Shown: piece after piece, positions 24,220 through 32,456 of the stretch
Numbering within the stretch: the stretch's first letter is position 1
How the letters are laid out: each line of letters opens with the position of its first letter
NCBI RefSeq assembly: GCF_026343125.1
Contig: NZ_JAPEMB010000001.1
Coordinates: 6,391,501 to 6,455,500 of the forward strand
Length of the DNA stretch: 64,000 bases
From: Streptomyces sp. NBC_00094
GTDB taxonomy: Bacteria > Actinomycetota > Actinomycetes > Streptomycetales > Streptomycetaceae
Reading direction: 5' to 3'
Notes under the pieces: model-generated
Databases searched by the model: none
Told to the model about the DNA's origin: nothing
The model's input: only the letters and a program-made list of their open reading frames with translations
Translations under genes and position numbers: made by a program

Positions 24220-25365
24220 ATGCCAGCCACCCAGCCGACATCGCCGTCCCCGGACGCCGTGCGCGAGGCCGCCGAGACGGCCGCCAAGTACGCGGCGGCC
24301 GCCGAGGCCGACCGGAGACTGCCGGCCGAGGTCGTCACCCCGATCCTGGCCGCCGGATTCGCGCGGCACTTCGTCCCGGCCCGCTGGGGCGGCTCGGCCG
24401 GCACGTTCCGCGCGCTGCTGCCCGCCGTCGCCGCGATCGGGGAGAGCTGCACCTCGGCGGCATGGTTCGCCTCGCTCGCCGCGAGCGTCGGCCGCCTCGC
24501 CGCCCACCTCCCCGTCGACGGGCAGGCGGAGATCTGGCGGGACGGGCCGGACACCCCGCTCGTCGGGGCCCTCGCCGCGGCCGGCACCGCCGAGCGCGTC
24601 CCCGGCGGCTGGCGGGTCAGTGGCCAATGGCCGTACGTCAGCGGGATCGACTCCTCCGCCTGGGCCCTGGTCTGCGCCCGGGCGGCCGACGGCGAGCGCC
24701 GGGAGCCGCGCTTCCTCGCGGTGCCCCGCGCCTCGTACGCGATCGGGGACTCGTGGTTCAACGTCGGACTGCGCGCCACCGGCAGCAACACCCTCGTCCT
24801 CGACGGCGTCACCGTCCCCGACGCGCGCTCCGTCGCCCTCGCGGACCTCCTCGCCGGCAAGGCCCCCGACGCCGAGGCCCCCTGCCACCGCGTCCCCATG
24901 AAGGCCGCCAACGGACTGACCCTGGCGGCCCCCCTGCTCGGCGCGGCCCGCGGCGCCCTGCGCCACTGGTCCGGCCTGTCGCGCGACAAGCTCCGGGCAC
25001 CCGCCGCCGCCGTCACGGGCGCCGCCGACCGGTCGCCGTACGAGCTCACGCTCGCCCGCGCCGACGGCGAGATCGACACGGCCGCCCTGCTGCTCGACCG
25101 CGTGGCCGAGGTCGTCGACGGCGGGGCCGTGGACCCGGTCCTGACCGCCCGCAACGGCCGCGACTGCGCGCTGGCGGCCGAGCTGCTCGCGAACGCCGTC
25201 GACCGGCTGCTGCGCTCCTCGGGCAGCCGGGGTCAGTCCGACACCGAGCCGCTCCAGCGGTTCTGGCGGGACGTCAACGCCGGAGCCGGCCACAGCGGCC
25301 TGCAGTTCCCGCCCGTGGCGAGCGCGCTGGCCCGCGCCTCCGGGGCCCTCGACACCACCCCGTGA
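24220..25365 (+). CDS. ActVA-ORF5-like two-component flavin monooxygenase (oxygenase)
   Basis: This 381-aa protein has the acyl-CoA dehydrogenase fold of group D flavin monooxygenases (HpaB-C2/ActVA-5/Med-7 class). Recognisable parts are FARHFVPARWGGSAGTFR, ESCTSAAWFASLAAS, GWRVSGQWPYVSGIDSSAW and GLRATGSNTLVLDGVTVPDA, and the C-terminal helical segment RFWRDVNAGAGHSGLQ. It needs reduced FMN from a partner, here the ActVB-like reductase at 17143. In actinorhodin the homologue hydroxylates the naphthol to give the quinone. It is downstream of the ketoreductase hairpin with a CAGGGAG site. True acyl-CoA dehydrogenase activity is unlikely in this setting. Confidence 0.9.
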   Translation: MPATQPTSPSPDAVREAAETAAKYAAAAEADRRLPAEVVTPILAAGFARHFVPARWGGSAGTFRALLPAVAAIGESCTSAAWFASLAASVGRLAAHLPVDGQAEIWRDGPDTPLVGALAAAGTAERVPGGWRVSGQWPYVSGIDSSAWALVCARAADGERREPRFLAVPRASYAIGDSWFNVGLRATGSNTLVLDGVTVPDARSVALADLLAGKAPDAEAPCHRVPMKAANGLTLAAPLLGAARGALRHWSGLSRDKLRAPAAAVTGAADRSPYELTLARADGEIDTAALLLDRVAEVVDGGAVDPVLTARNGRDCALAAELLANAVDRLLRSSGSRGQSDTEPLQRFWRDVNAGAGHSGLQFPPVASALARASGALDTTP

Positions 25366-25398
25366 CCCGTGCGCGCACGTGACCGGCCGGAAGCCCCG

Positions 25399-25540
25399 TA
25401 CCGAGTGACCACGCGCACCGATTGACCACGTGCACCGAGCGACACACCCGCACCGAGCGACACACCCACCCCGAGCGACACACCCACCCCGAGCACCACA
25501 CCCGCACCGACCAGCACACCCGCGCCGAGCAACACCCGTA
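25399..25540. repeat. Degenerate 17-18 bp tandem repeats upstream of KS
   Basis: About eight imperfect units of the form caccgagcgacacaccc, drifting at both ends of the array, fill the gap between the hydroxylase gene and the KS leader. The best copies are near 25436-25490. They contain no TCGA heptamers and no hairpin, and their role is unknown. Confidence 0.8.
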
Positions 25541-25570
25541 CAGCAGAAACGAGAAGGGAAAACGCACCCG

Positions 25571-25648
25571 ATGTCGTGCATCCAGCGAACGACGGCAGGC
25601 CCCGAGGGCCACGCCCTGTCCCGCTACCCGGCGGAGGGCTCCCGATGA
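25571..25648 (+). CDS. Putative 25-aa leader ORF coupled to KS-alpha
   Basis: An ATG at 25571, with GAAGGGAA about 12 nt upstream, opens a 25-codon frame (begins MSCIQRTT, ends AEGSR) whose TGA overlaps the KS ATG (ATGA). Such overlap usually couples translation. No family is recognised and it is short, so it could be chance; position and overlap are the only evidence. Confidence 0.4.
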   Translation: MSCIQRTTAGPEGHALSRYPAEGSR

Positions 25649-26913
25649 GCCGCCGCGTCGTCGTCACGGGGCTCGGCGTGCGGGCCCCGGGCGGCTCGGG
25701 GACGCGGGAGTTCTGGGACCTGCTCAGCTCCGGCCGCACCGCCACCCGCAGCATCACCTCCTTCGACGCCTCCGCCTGCCGCTCCCAGGTGGCCGGCGAG
25801 ATCGACTTCGACCCCGCCGCCGAAGGCCTCTCGCCCCGCGAGATCCGCCGCATGGACCGGGCGGCGCAGTTCGCCGTCGTCTGCGCGCGGGACGCCGTGG
25901 CCGACAGCGGGCTCGCCTTCGACGGCATCCGCCCCGAGCGGATCGGCGTCAGCGTGGGCAGCGCGGTGGCGGCGGCGATGTCGCTGGAGAGCGAGTACCG
26001 GGTGCTCTCCGACCAGGGCCGCGAATGGGAGGTCGACCCCTCCTACCTGACCCCCCACATGTACGACCACATGGTGCCCGGCATCCTCGGCGCCGAGGTC
26101 GCCTGGACCGTCGGCGCCGAGGGGCCCGTCACCGTCGTCTCGGACGGCTGCACCTCAGGACTGGACTCGGTCGGCTACGCCTGCCGGCTGATCCAGGAGG
26201 GCTCCGTCGACGTCATGCTGGCGGGCGCCACCGACACCCCCCTCACCCCGATCGTCGCCGCCTGCTTCGACGCCATCAAGGCGACCACGCCCCGCAACGA
26301 CGACGCGGAACACGCCTCGCGCCCCTTCGACCTCTCCCGCAACGGCTTCGTCCTCGCCGAGGGTGCCGCGATGTTCGTCCTGGAGGAGTACGAGAGCGCG
26401 GTACGCCGCGGAGCCCGGATCTACGCGGAGGTGAGCGGCTACGCGACCCGCCTCAACGCCCACCACATGACCGGCCTCAAGACCGACGGCCGGGAGATGG
26501 CCGAGGCCATCCGCGTCGCCCTCGACGAGTCCCGGATCGACCCGACCGCCATCGACTACGTCAACGCCCACGGCTCCGGCACCAAGCAGAACGACCGCCA
26601 CGAGACGGCCGCCTTCAAGCGGAGCCTCGGCGAGCACGCCTACGCCGTGCCCGTCAGCTCCATCAAGTCGATGGTCGGCCACTCCCTCGGCGCCATCGGC
26701 TCCATCGAGATCGCCGCCAGCCTCCTGGCCCTCACCCACCAGGTCGTCCCGCCCACGGCCAACCTCCACACCGCCGACCCGGAGTGCGACCTCGACTACG
26801 TCCCGCTGACCGCCCGCGAGGCGAAGCTGCGCAGCGTCCTCACCGTGGGCAGCGGCTTCGGCGGATTCCAGAGCGCGATGGTGCTCCGAAGGACCGAGGA
26901 GGCCGCGGCATGA
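25645..26913 (+). CDS. Type II ketosynthase alpha (KS)
   Basis: This 422-aa condensing enzyme has active-site Cys169 (VVSDGCTSGLDS), His309 (YVNAHGSGT), Lys341 and His346 (KSMVGHSLGA), all intact. It closely follows ActI-ORF1 along its whole length. It extends malonyl-ACP units as a heterodimer with the CLF. The ATG has GGAGGG 5 nt upstream and overlaps the leader-ORF stop. Its own stop overlaps the CLF start by 4 bp, ensuring equal synthesis of both subunits. The ACP normally next in line is absent here and lies at 5746. Confidence 0.97.
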   Translation: MSRRVVVTGLGVRAPGGSGTREFWDLLSSGRTATRSITSFDASACRSQVAGEIDFDPAAEGLSPREIRRMDRAAQFAVVCARDAVADSGLAFDGIRPERIGVSVGSAVAAAMSLESEYRVLSDQGREWEVDPSYLTPHMYDHMVPGILGAEVAWTVGAEGPVTVVSDGCTSGLDSVGYACRLIQEGSVDVMLAGATDTPLTPIVAACFDAIKATTPRNDDAEHASRPFDLSRNGFVLAEGAAMFVLEEYESAVRRGARIYAEVSGYATRLNAHHMTGLKTDGREMAEAIRVALDESRIDPTAIDYVNAHGSGTKQNDRHETAAFKRSLGEHAYAVPVSSIKSMVGHSLGAIGSIEIAASLLALTHQVVPPTANLHTADPECDLDYVPLTAREAKLRSVLTVGSGFGGFQSAMVLRRTEEAAA

Positions 26914-28136
26914 GCGACCGAGCCCTGATCACCGGCATCGGCGTGGTGGCCCCCAACGGCCTCGGCGTCAAGGAGTACTGGAACGCCACCCTCGAAGGGC
27001 GCGGCGGCATCGCCCCCCTGACCCGCTTCGACGCCTCCCGCTACCGCTCCCGGCTGGCCGGCCAGATCCTCGGCTTCGACCCGGCGGACCACCTGCCCAA
27101 CCGGCTGCTCCCGCAGACCGACGTCTCCACCCGCCTCGCCCTGGTCGCCGCCGAACACGCCCTCGCCGACGGCGGCGTCGACCCGGCCGAGCTCGTCGAC
27201 TTCGACATCGGCGTCATCACCTCCAACGCCTCCGGCGGATTCGCCTTCACCCACCGGGAGTTCGCCAACCTCTGGTCCAAGGGGCCGGAGTTCGTCAGCG
27301 TGTACGAGTCGTTCGCCTGGTTCTACGCGGTCAACACCGGTCAGGTGTCCATCCGGCACAAGCTGCGCGGCCCGGGAGTCGCCCTGGTCGCCGAGCAGGC
27401 CGGCGGTCTGGACGCGCTGGGCCATGCCCGCCGTTCCCTCCGGCTCGGCACCCCGCTCGTCGTCACCGGCGGCGTCGACTCGGCCCTGGACCCCTGGGGC
27501 TGGGCCGCGCACCTGTCCGGCGGGCTGATCAGCGCGAGCGACGACCCGGACCGGGCCTACCTCCCCTTCGACACCCTCGCGGACGGCCATGTACCCGGCG
27601 AGGGAGGCGCGTTCCTCATCATGGAGGACGAACGGGGCGCACAGGCAAGGGGAGTGGACCGCGTCTACGGCGAACTCGCGGGGTACGCGGCCACCTTCGA
27701 CCCGCCGCCCGGATCCGGACGGCCTCCGGCGCTCCGCCGCGCGGCGGAGCTGGCGATCGCCGACGCCGGCCTCGCCCCCTCGGACATCGGCATCGTCTTC
27801 GCGGACGCGGCGGGAACCGCGGAGCTGGACCGGACCGAGGCCGAGGCGATCACCGGGATCTTCGGCTCCCACGGAGTCCCGGTCGCCGCCCCCAAGGCGC
27901 TGACCGGCCGACTCCTCGCGGGCGGCGGCCCGTTGGACGTGGTGACCGCCCTGCTCGCCCTCCGTGACGGGCTCGTCCCGGCCGTGCCGTACGAGGGGGA
28001 GACCCCCGCCGCGTACGGCCTCGACCTGGTCCGCGGGACACCCCGGCCGACCTCCGCCCGGGCGGCCCTCGTGCTCGCCCGGGGCCGCTGGGGCTTCAAC
28101 TCGGCCGTCGTCGTCACGGTGCCCGGCCATGGCTGA
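26910..28136 (+). CDS. Chain length factor (KS-beta)
   Basis: This 408-aa partner of KS has the active Cys replaced by Gln163 (VAEQAGGLDALG), the hallmark of chain length factors. The gating region (SNASGGFAFTHREFANLW) keeps the bulky Phe residues found in octaketide (C16) CLFs such as ActI-ORF2, supporting a 16-carbon chain. It is coupled to KS through ATGA. The last codons overlap the start of the cyclase gene by 8 bp. Chain-length assignment is inference from local resemblance, not modelling. Confidence 0.96.
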   Translation: MSDRALITGIGVVAPNGLGVKEYWNATLEGRGGIAPLTRFDASRYRSRLAGQILGFDPADHLPNRLLPQTDVSTRLALVAAEHALADGGVDPAELVDFDIGVITSNASGGFAFTHREFANLWSKGPEFVSVYESFAWFYAVNTGQVSIRHKLRGPGVALVAEQAGGLDALGHARRSLRLGTPLVVTGGVDSALDPWGWAAHLSGGLISASDDPDRAYLPFDTLADGHVPGEGGAFLIMEDERGAQARGVDRVYGELAGYAATFDPPPGSGRPPALRRAAELAIADAGLAPSDIGIVFADAAGTAELDRTEAEAITGIFGSHGVPVAAPKALTGRLLAGGGPLDVVTALLALRDGLVPAVPYEGETPAAYGLDLVRGTPRPTSARAALVLARGRWGFNSAVVVTVPGHG

Positions 28137-29037
28137 CGGTGCCCCGCGCCTCGTCGAGGTCGCCGACGGGGTCCACGCGTACATCCAGCCCGACGGCGGC
28201 TGGTGCCTCAACAACGCGGGCGTGATCCGCACGGACGACGGCGCGATCGTCGTCGACACGGCCGCCACCGAACGCAGGGCGCTGCGGCTGGGGGAGAGCG
28301 TCGACCGCCTCGCGGCCGGTCCGCGCCGGACGGTGGTCAACACCCACTTCCACGGCGACCACACCTTCGGCAACGGCGTCTTCGGGCCGGACGCCACAGT
28401 GATCAGCCACGCCCACACCCGGACCGACATGGCCGAGACCGGACTCGCCCTGACCGGCCTGTGGCCGGACGTGGAGTGGGGGGACGTCGAGGTCGTCCTG
28501 CCCGACGTCACCTACTCCGGCGGCATGACCCTGCACGCCGGTGGCCGGCGCGTGGAACTGCTGCATCCCGGCCCCGCGCACACCCGCAGCGACACCGTGG
28601 TCTGGCTGCCGGCGGAGCGGGTCCTGTTCACCGGGGACGTCGTGATGCCCGGCTGCACGCCCTTCGTCCTGATGGGAACGGTACGGGGCTCCCTGGAGGC
28701 CCTGGAGCGGCTGCGCGCGCTGGACCCCGTCACGGTCGTGGGCGGCCACGGACCGCTCGCCGGCCCCGACGCCCTCGACGCCACCGAGGAGTACCTGCGC
28801 TGGCTGGGGAAGGTCGCGGCGGAGGGCGCCGCGAGCGGCCTCACCGCACTGGAGACGGCCCGGACGTGCGACCTCGGCGCCTTCGCGGGACTCCTCGACG
28901 CCGAGCGGCTCGTGGGCAACCTGCACCGCGCCCGGCAGGAGCTGGACGACGCGGAACTCGCCGCGCCGCTGGACGTCGTCGGGGTCTTCGGCGAGATGGT
29001 CGCTTACCACGGAGGCCTGCCGGCCTGCCACGCGTGA
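28129..29037 (+). CDS. ActIV-like metallo-beta-lactamase-fold polyketide cyclase
   Basis: This 302-aa MBL-fold protein has the metal motif THFHGDH (His73, His75, Asp77, His78), then HPGPAHTRSDTVVWL and FTGD, supplying the remaining zinc ligands, and a C-terminal helical part. ActIV and its homologues in pyranonaphthoquinone clusters use this fold for second-ring cyclisation and release from the ACP. Its position directly after KS and CLF, overlapping the CLF end, supports that role over a generic hydrolase. It ends the plus-strand operon and is followed by a strong terminator. Confidence 0.88.
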   Translation: MADGAPRLVEVADGVHAYIQPDGGWCLNNAGVIRTDDGAIVVDTAATERRALRLGESVDRLAAGPRRTVVNTHFHGDHTFGNGVFGPDATVISHAHTRTDMAETGLALTGLWPDVEWGDVEVVLPDVTYSGGMTLHAGGRRVELLHPGPAHTRSDTVVWLPAERVLFTGDVVMPGCTPFVLMGTVRGSLEALERLRALDPVTVVGGHGPLAGPDALDATEEYLRWLGKVAAEGAASGLTALETARTCDLGAFAGLLDAERLVGNLHRARQELDDAELAAPLDVVGVFGEMVAYHGGLPACHA

Positions 29038-29044
29038 CGGCGGG

Positions 29045-29089
29045 GACGGGGGCGGGGACGGAGGTCTACGTCCTCGCCCCGCCCCCGTC
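29045..29089. terminator. Terminator at the right end of the polyketide operon
   Basis: An 18-20 bp near-perfect stem (left 29045-29064 gacgggggcggggacggagg, right 29072-29089) with a 7-nt loop lies between the convergent cyclase and GAF-regulator genes. Extra copies of the cytosine-rich arm follow to about 29135. Confidence 0.8.
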
Positions 29090-29130
29090 TACGTCCCTGC
29101 CTCTACCCCCGCCCCCGCCCCCGCCCCCGT

Positions 29131-30426
29131 CTACGTCCCCGTACGGATCGCGCGGACCGCCGGTGCCGTCGAGTGCGGCAGCAGGTCCGCCGGGTGGTCC
29201 GGGCGGAGGACCTCCACCGCGACCTCCTCCCGGAAGCGGTACGGGCGGTGCGCCAGGACGCCGCTGAGGTTCCGGCGTACCCGGGACATCTCCGCCCGTA
29301 CGGTCACCGTCCTCGTACGGTCCCCGAACACGTCGTCCGCCAGCTCCGCCGCCGTCCGGCCGTCCCGGTGCAGCGCCAGGACGTAGAGGAGCTCCGCGTG
29401 CCGGGGGCTGAGCTCCTGCTGCCAGCTGCCCGCCTCGCCCGAGACGGCCACCGTCCAGCGGCGCGGCCGGCTCAGGTCCAGGACCACCCGGCTCGCCGCG
29501 TCCGCGCCGGGCCCCGGCTGCCGGGTCTCCTCCTCGACCCGCAGCAGCCAGCCGCCCGGCAGCGGCTCCACCGCGCACAGGCCCAGAGAGGGGAGCCACA
29601 CCCGCCCGGCGCGGAAGGACTTGGGCAGCGGGATCCGGTCCACCGGCGCGAGCCCGGTCACCGCCGCCGTCCAGCCGTGGATGTCGACCGCGACGGCCCG
29701 GCCGCCCACGCGGCACAGGATCGGCGCGGCAACGGCCCGAAGGCGTTCGACCGAGCGGCGGTGCCGTTCCCGCATCTCGGCCTCGGCGAGCTGGGCGACC
29801 GAGGCAACCAGGGCCAGCATGGCCGGATGGAAGCTGGACGCCGGTCCACTGACGTCCAGGATCCCCAGGAGCCGCTGATCGCGCGGATCGTGCACGGGCG
29901 CGGCGGCGCAGGTCCAGTTGTGCAGCGTGTGCACGTAGTGCTCGGCGGAGTGCACCTGCACCGCCCGGCCCATCGCGAGCGCCGTGCCGACCGCGTTCGT
30001 CCCGGTCGCGTGCTCGGTCCAGGCCGCGCCCTCCTCCAGGCAGATGCCGTTGGCCTGCCGCAGCACCGAGAGGTTGCCCTGGCGCCACAGCACCCGGCCG
30101 TGCTCGTCGGTGACCACCATGATCTGGAGGGAGGTGTCGGCGATGCCGGCGAGGCCGCTGCTGAGCGTCCGCATCACCTCGGAGAGGAGCGTGCCCCTGC
30201 GCCGCTGCTCCAGTTCGTCCCGCTGCAGCAGCACGCTGCTCGTGCTCTTGTCGGGGTCGAGACCCAGCCGGGCCATCCGCTGCCAGGACGCGTCGATGAC
30301 CGCGCGGGGCGCGATCGGCGGCGTACGGCCCGCGAGGGTCTCCTCACGGACCCGGTGCAGCAGTCGGGCGGCCTGGGCGGCGTCCATGGCGGCCAGCCGC
30401 CTCATGTCGAGCTGAGTGTTCTTCAT
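29131..30426 (-). CDS. GAF-domain transcriptional regulator
   Basis: This 431-aa protein has an N-terminal region (about 60-220) resembling the GAF sensor of AcoR/sigma54-activator-like regulators (GLAGIADTSLQIMVVTDEHG, EGAAWTEHATGTNAVGTALA). The C-terminus (about 340-425) is a winged HTH (HRDGRTAAELADDVFGDRTR, RAEMSRVRRNLSGVLAHRPY). The AAA+ domain of true sigma54 activators is missing, as is normal for the streptomycete members. The ATG at 30426 is chosen; frames upstream lack coding character. It lies immediately right of the polyketide terminator, so it may mark the cluster edge. Its ligand and targets are unknown. Confidence 0.85.
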   Translation of the reverse strand: MKNTQLDMRRLAAMDAAQAARLLHRVREETLAGRTPPIAPRAVIDASWQRMARLGLDPDKSTSSVLLQRDELEQRRRGTLLSEVMRTLSSGLAGIADTSLQIMVVTDEHGRVLWRQGNLSVLRQANGICLEEGAAWTEHATGTNAVGTALAMGRAVQVHSAEHYVHTLHNWTCAAAPVHDPRDQRLLGILDVSGPASSFHPAMLALVASVAQLAEAEMRERHRRSVERLRAVAAPILCRVGGRAVAVDIHGWTAAVTGLAPVDRIPLPKSFRAGRVWLPSLGLCAVEPLPGGWLLRVEEETRQPGPGADAASRVVLDLSRPRRWTVAVSGEAGSWQQELSPRHAELLYVLALHRDGRTAAELADDVFGDRTRTVTVRAEMSRVRRNLSGVLAHRPYRFREEVAVEVLRPDHPADLLPHSTAPAVRAIRTGT

Positions 30427-30726
30427 CGGTCTCTCCCAGCCACCCACGGTGCTGTATCGGTTCTGCACGGGGCAGATGTCCGGAGTGTCGCTGCCCATGG
30501 TGCCGTTCGGAACCACCTGACGCGGCCCGGTTCGGGTAATCCTGCAACCCTTTGCAACTCTGGCGATCGACAGCCCCCGTGCATGAGGGTGGTGTGAGCG
30601 GTGGGTGGTGCCGTGTCGGCGCAGCACCACCCCCGCTCTCTCCGCGCGTGCCGACCCTCTCGGGTCCACCCCTGGTACGCGCGGCCCAAGAGCCCGGCAC
30701 TCGTGGGGCATCGGCCCGTACGGTCC
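30427..30726. other. 300-bp intergenic region between the GAF regulator and aidB-like genes
   Basis: No gene with good coding character is seen. On the minus strand it should hold the GAF-regulator promoter (a GATACA-like -10 near 30448). A short repeat ctgcaaccctttgcaac near 30541-30558 (TTGCA twice, 10 bp apart) is a possible operator. No terminator hairpin for the aidB-like gene was found. Confidence 0.5.
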
Positions 30727-32439
30727 TCAGACCGACACCCGAGCCCGCTCCACCACGGCCCGCAGGTCCAGGGTGTGCGGCAGCGTCCCGAACGTCGACC
30801 CTCCGTCCCCGCCGAGCCGCGACGCGCAGAACGCGTCCGCGACCTCAGGCGGCGCCCACCGCACGAGCAGCGAGCCCTGGAGCACCAGCGCCATCCGCTC
30901 CACGAGCCGCCGCGCCCGCGCCTCGACCCCCTCCAGATCGGCCAGTTCGACCAGGAGTTCCCGGATCGCCCGGTCGAGCCGGTGGTCCGCGCCCCGCGCC
31001 GCCCCCACCTCCCGCAGGAAGGCGTCGAACGAGGCCGGCTCGGTCCGCAGCGCCCGCAGCACGTCGAGCGCCTGGACGTTCCCCGAGCCCTCCCAGACCG
31101 AGTTGAGCGGCGACTCCCGCAACAGCCGCGGCAGCCCCGACTCCTCCACGTACCCGTTGCCGCCGAGGCACTCCAGGGCCTCCGCCACCACCGGTGTGCA
31201 CCGCTTCGTCACCCAGTACTTCGCCACCGGCACGGTGATACGGAGCAGAGCCCGCTCACGCTCGGCGTGGCTGCCGCCGCCGGTTTCGCCGGCGGCGTCG
31301 ATTGCGGTGGCGTCGTCGATTGCGGTGGCGTCGTCGGTTTCCACCGCGTCGTACGCCGCCGCCAGCCGCATCGCGAGCACCGTCGCCGCCTCCGACTCCA
31401 GGGCCAGATCGGCGAGCACGTTCCGCATCAGCGGCTTCTCGATCAGCACCCCGCCGAAGGCCTGCCGGTACGCGCAGTGGTGCACGGCCTGCGCCACCGC
31501 CTGCCGCATCAGCGCCGCCGAGCCGAGTACGCAGTCGAGCCGGGTCGCCGCCACCATCCCGATGACCGTCCGCACCCCGCGCCCCTCCTCGCCGACCCGG
31601 CGCGCCCAGGTCGTCCCGTCGAATTCCACCTCGGCGGAGGCGTTCGACCGGTTGCCCAGCTTGTCCTTGAGCCGCTGGATCGCGAACGCGTTGCGCGAGC
31701 CGTCCGCGAGGACCCGGGGCAGCAGGAAGCAGGTCAGCCCCGCCGGAGCCTGTGCGAGGACCAGGAAGGCGTCCGACATCGGTGCCGAGCAGAACCATTT
31801 GTGGCCCGTCAGGACGTACTCCCCGTCGGCCGCCAGCGGGCGCGCCTCCGTGGTGTTCGACCGGACGTCGCTGCCGCCCTGCTTCTCCGTGAGCGCCATC
31901 CCGAGCAGGGCCCCCGGCTTCTCGGCGACGGGCCGCAGCTCCCGTTCGTACACGTGCGAGGCCGCGGCCGGCTCCCACACCTCCGCGAGCTCCGGCTCGG
32001 CGCGCAGCGCGGGCACGGCCGCGTGCGTCATCGACAGCGGGCAGACGTGCCCCGCCTCCGCCTGCGACACCACCAGAAGCCCCGCGGCCCGCCGCACATG
32101 ACCACCCGGACGGCCCCACGCGTCGGTCAGCCCGGCCCCCACGGACCTGCCGAGCAGCCGGTGCCAGGCCGGATGGAAGTCGACCTCGTCGATCCGGTTC
32201 CCGTACCGGTCGTGGGTCCGCAGCCGCGGCGGGTACGCGTTCGCCAGCTCCCCCCACTCCCTGACCTGCGCGGACCCGCTCGCCCGCCCCAACAGGGCCA
32301 GCTCCTCGCGGGCCTCCGTCAGGATCGCGGGCGCGAGGTGCCGCTCGACCGCCTCCGCCAGCGGCCGATCGGACGTGAAGACGTCGTATCCCGCCAGGGG
32401 CGGAGCCTGGTTGGTCACGGTGTGGGTGCTCCCTGCCAT
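30727..32439 (-). CDS. AidB-like acyl-CoA dehydrogenase
   Basis: This 570-aa acyl-CoA dehydrogenase is of the AidB/isovaleryl-CoA dehydrogenase-like branch, with the FAD site MALTEKQGGSDVRSNTTEA, GHKWFCSAPMSDAF and the C-terminal ECLGGNGYVEESGLPRLLRE-like helix with SVWEGSGN. AidB is induced by DNA alkylation in E. coli, but its in vivo reaction is unclear. The length fits AidB (540-570). The ATG is only 17 bp from the divergent BrkB-like start. A doubled 18-bp unit (31300-31335) adds a DDATAI repeat in a helical insert. An Ada-AlkA-like gene lies 3.4 kb to the right, but not in the same operon. Confidence 0.9.
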   Translation of the reverse strand: MAGSTHTVTNQAPPLAGYDVFTSDRPLAEAVERHLAPAILTEAREELALLGRASGSAQVREWGELANAYPPRLRTHDRYGNRIDEVDFHPAWHRLLGRSVGAGLTDAWGRPGGHVRRAAGLLVVSQAEAGHVCPLSMTHAAVPALRAEPELAEVWEPAAASHVYERELRPVAEKPGALLGMALTEKQGGSDVRSNTTEARPLAADGEYVLTGHKWFCSAPMSDAFLVLAQAPAGLTCFLLPRVLADGSRNAFAIQRLKDKLGNRSNASAEVEFDGTTWARRVGEEGRGVRTVIGMVAATRLDCVLGSAALMRQAVAQAVHHCAYRQAFGGVLIEKPLMRNVLADLALESEAATVLAMRLAAAYDAVETDDATAIDDATAIDAAGETGGGSHAERERALLRITVPVAKYWVTKRCTPVVAEALECLGGNGYVEESGLPRLLRESPLNSVWEGSGNVQALDVLRALRTEPASFDAFLREVGAARGADHRLDRAIRELLVELADLEGVEARARRLVERMALVLQGSLLVRWAPPEVADAFCASRLGGDGGSTFGTLPHTLDLRAVVERARVSV

Positions 32440-32456
32440 GCCGATACGGTAAGCAG

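Noticed and set aside
24220..25365. Fatty-acid acyl-CoA dehydrogenase
   Set aside because: The fold is shared, but gene context, length and ActVA-5-like segments fit a group D flavin monooxygenase. The catalytic Glu region typical of acyl-CoA dehydrogenases is not seen.
25430..25648. A 72-aa frame through the repeat array upstream of KS
   Set aside because: The His/Arg/Pro-rich residues come from the tandem repeats. Only the last 25 codons have a ribosome site, so only that part is listed.
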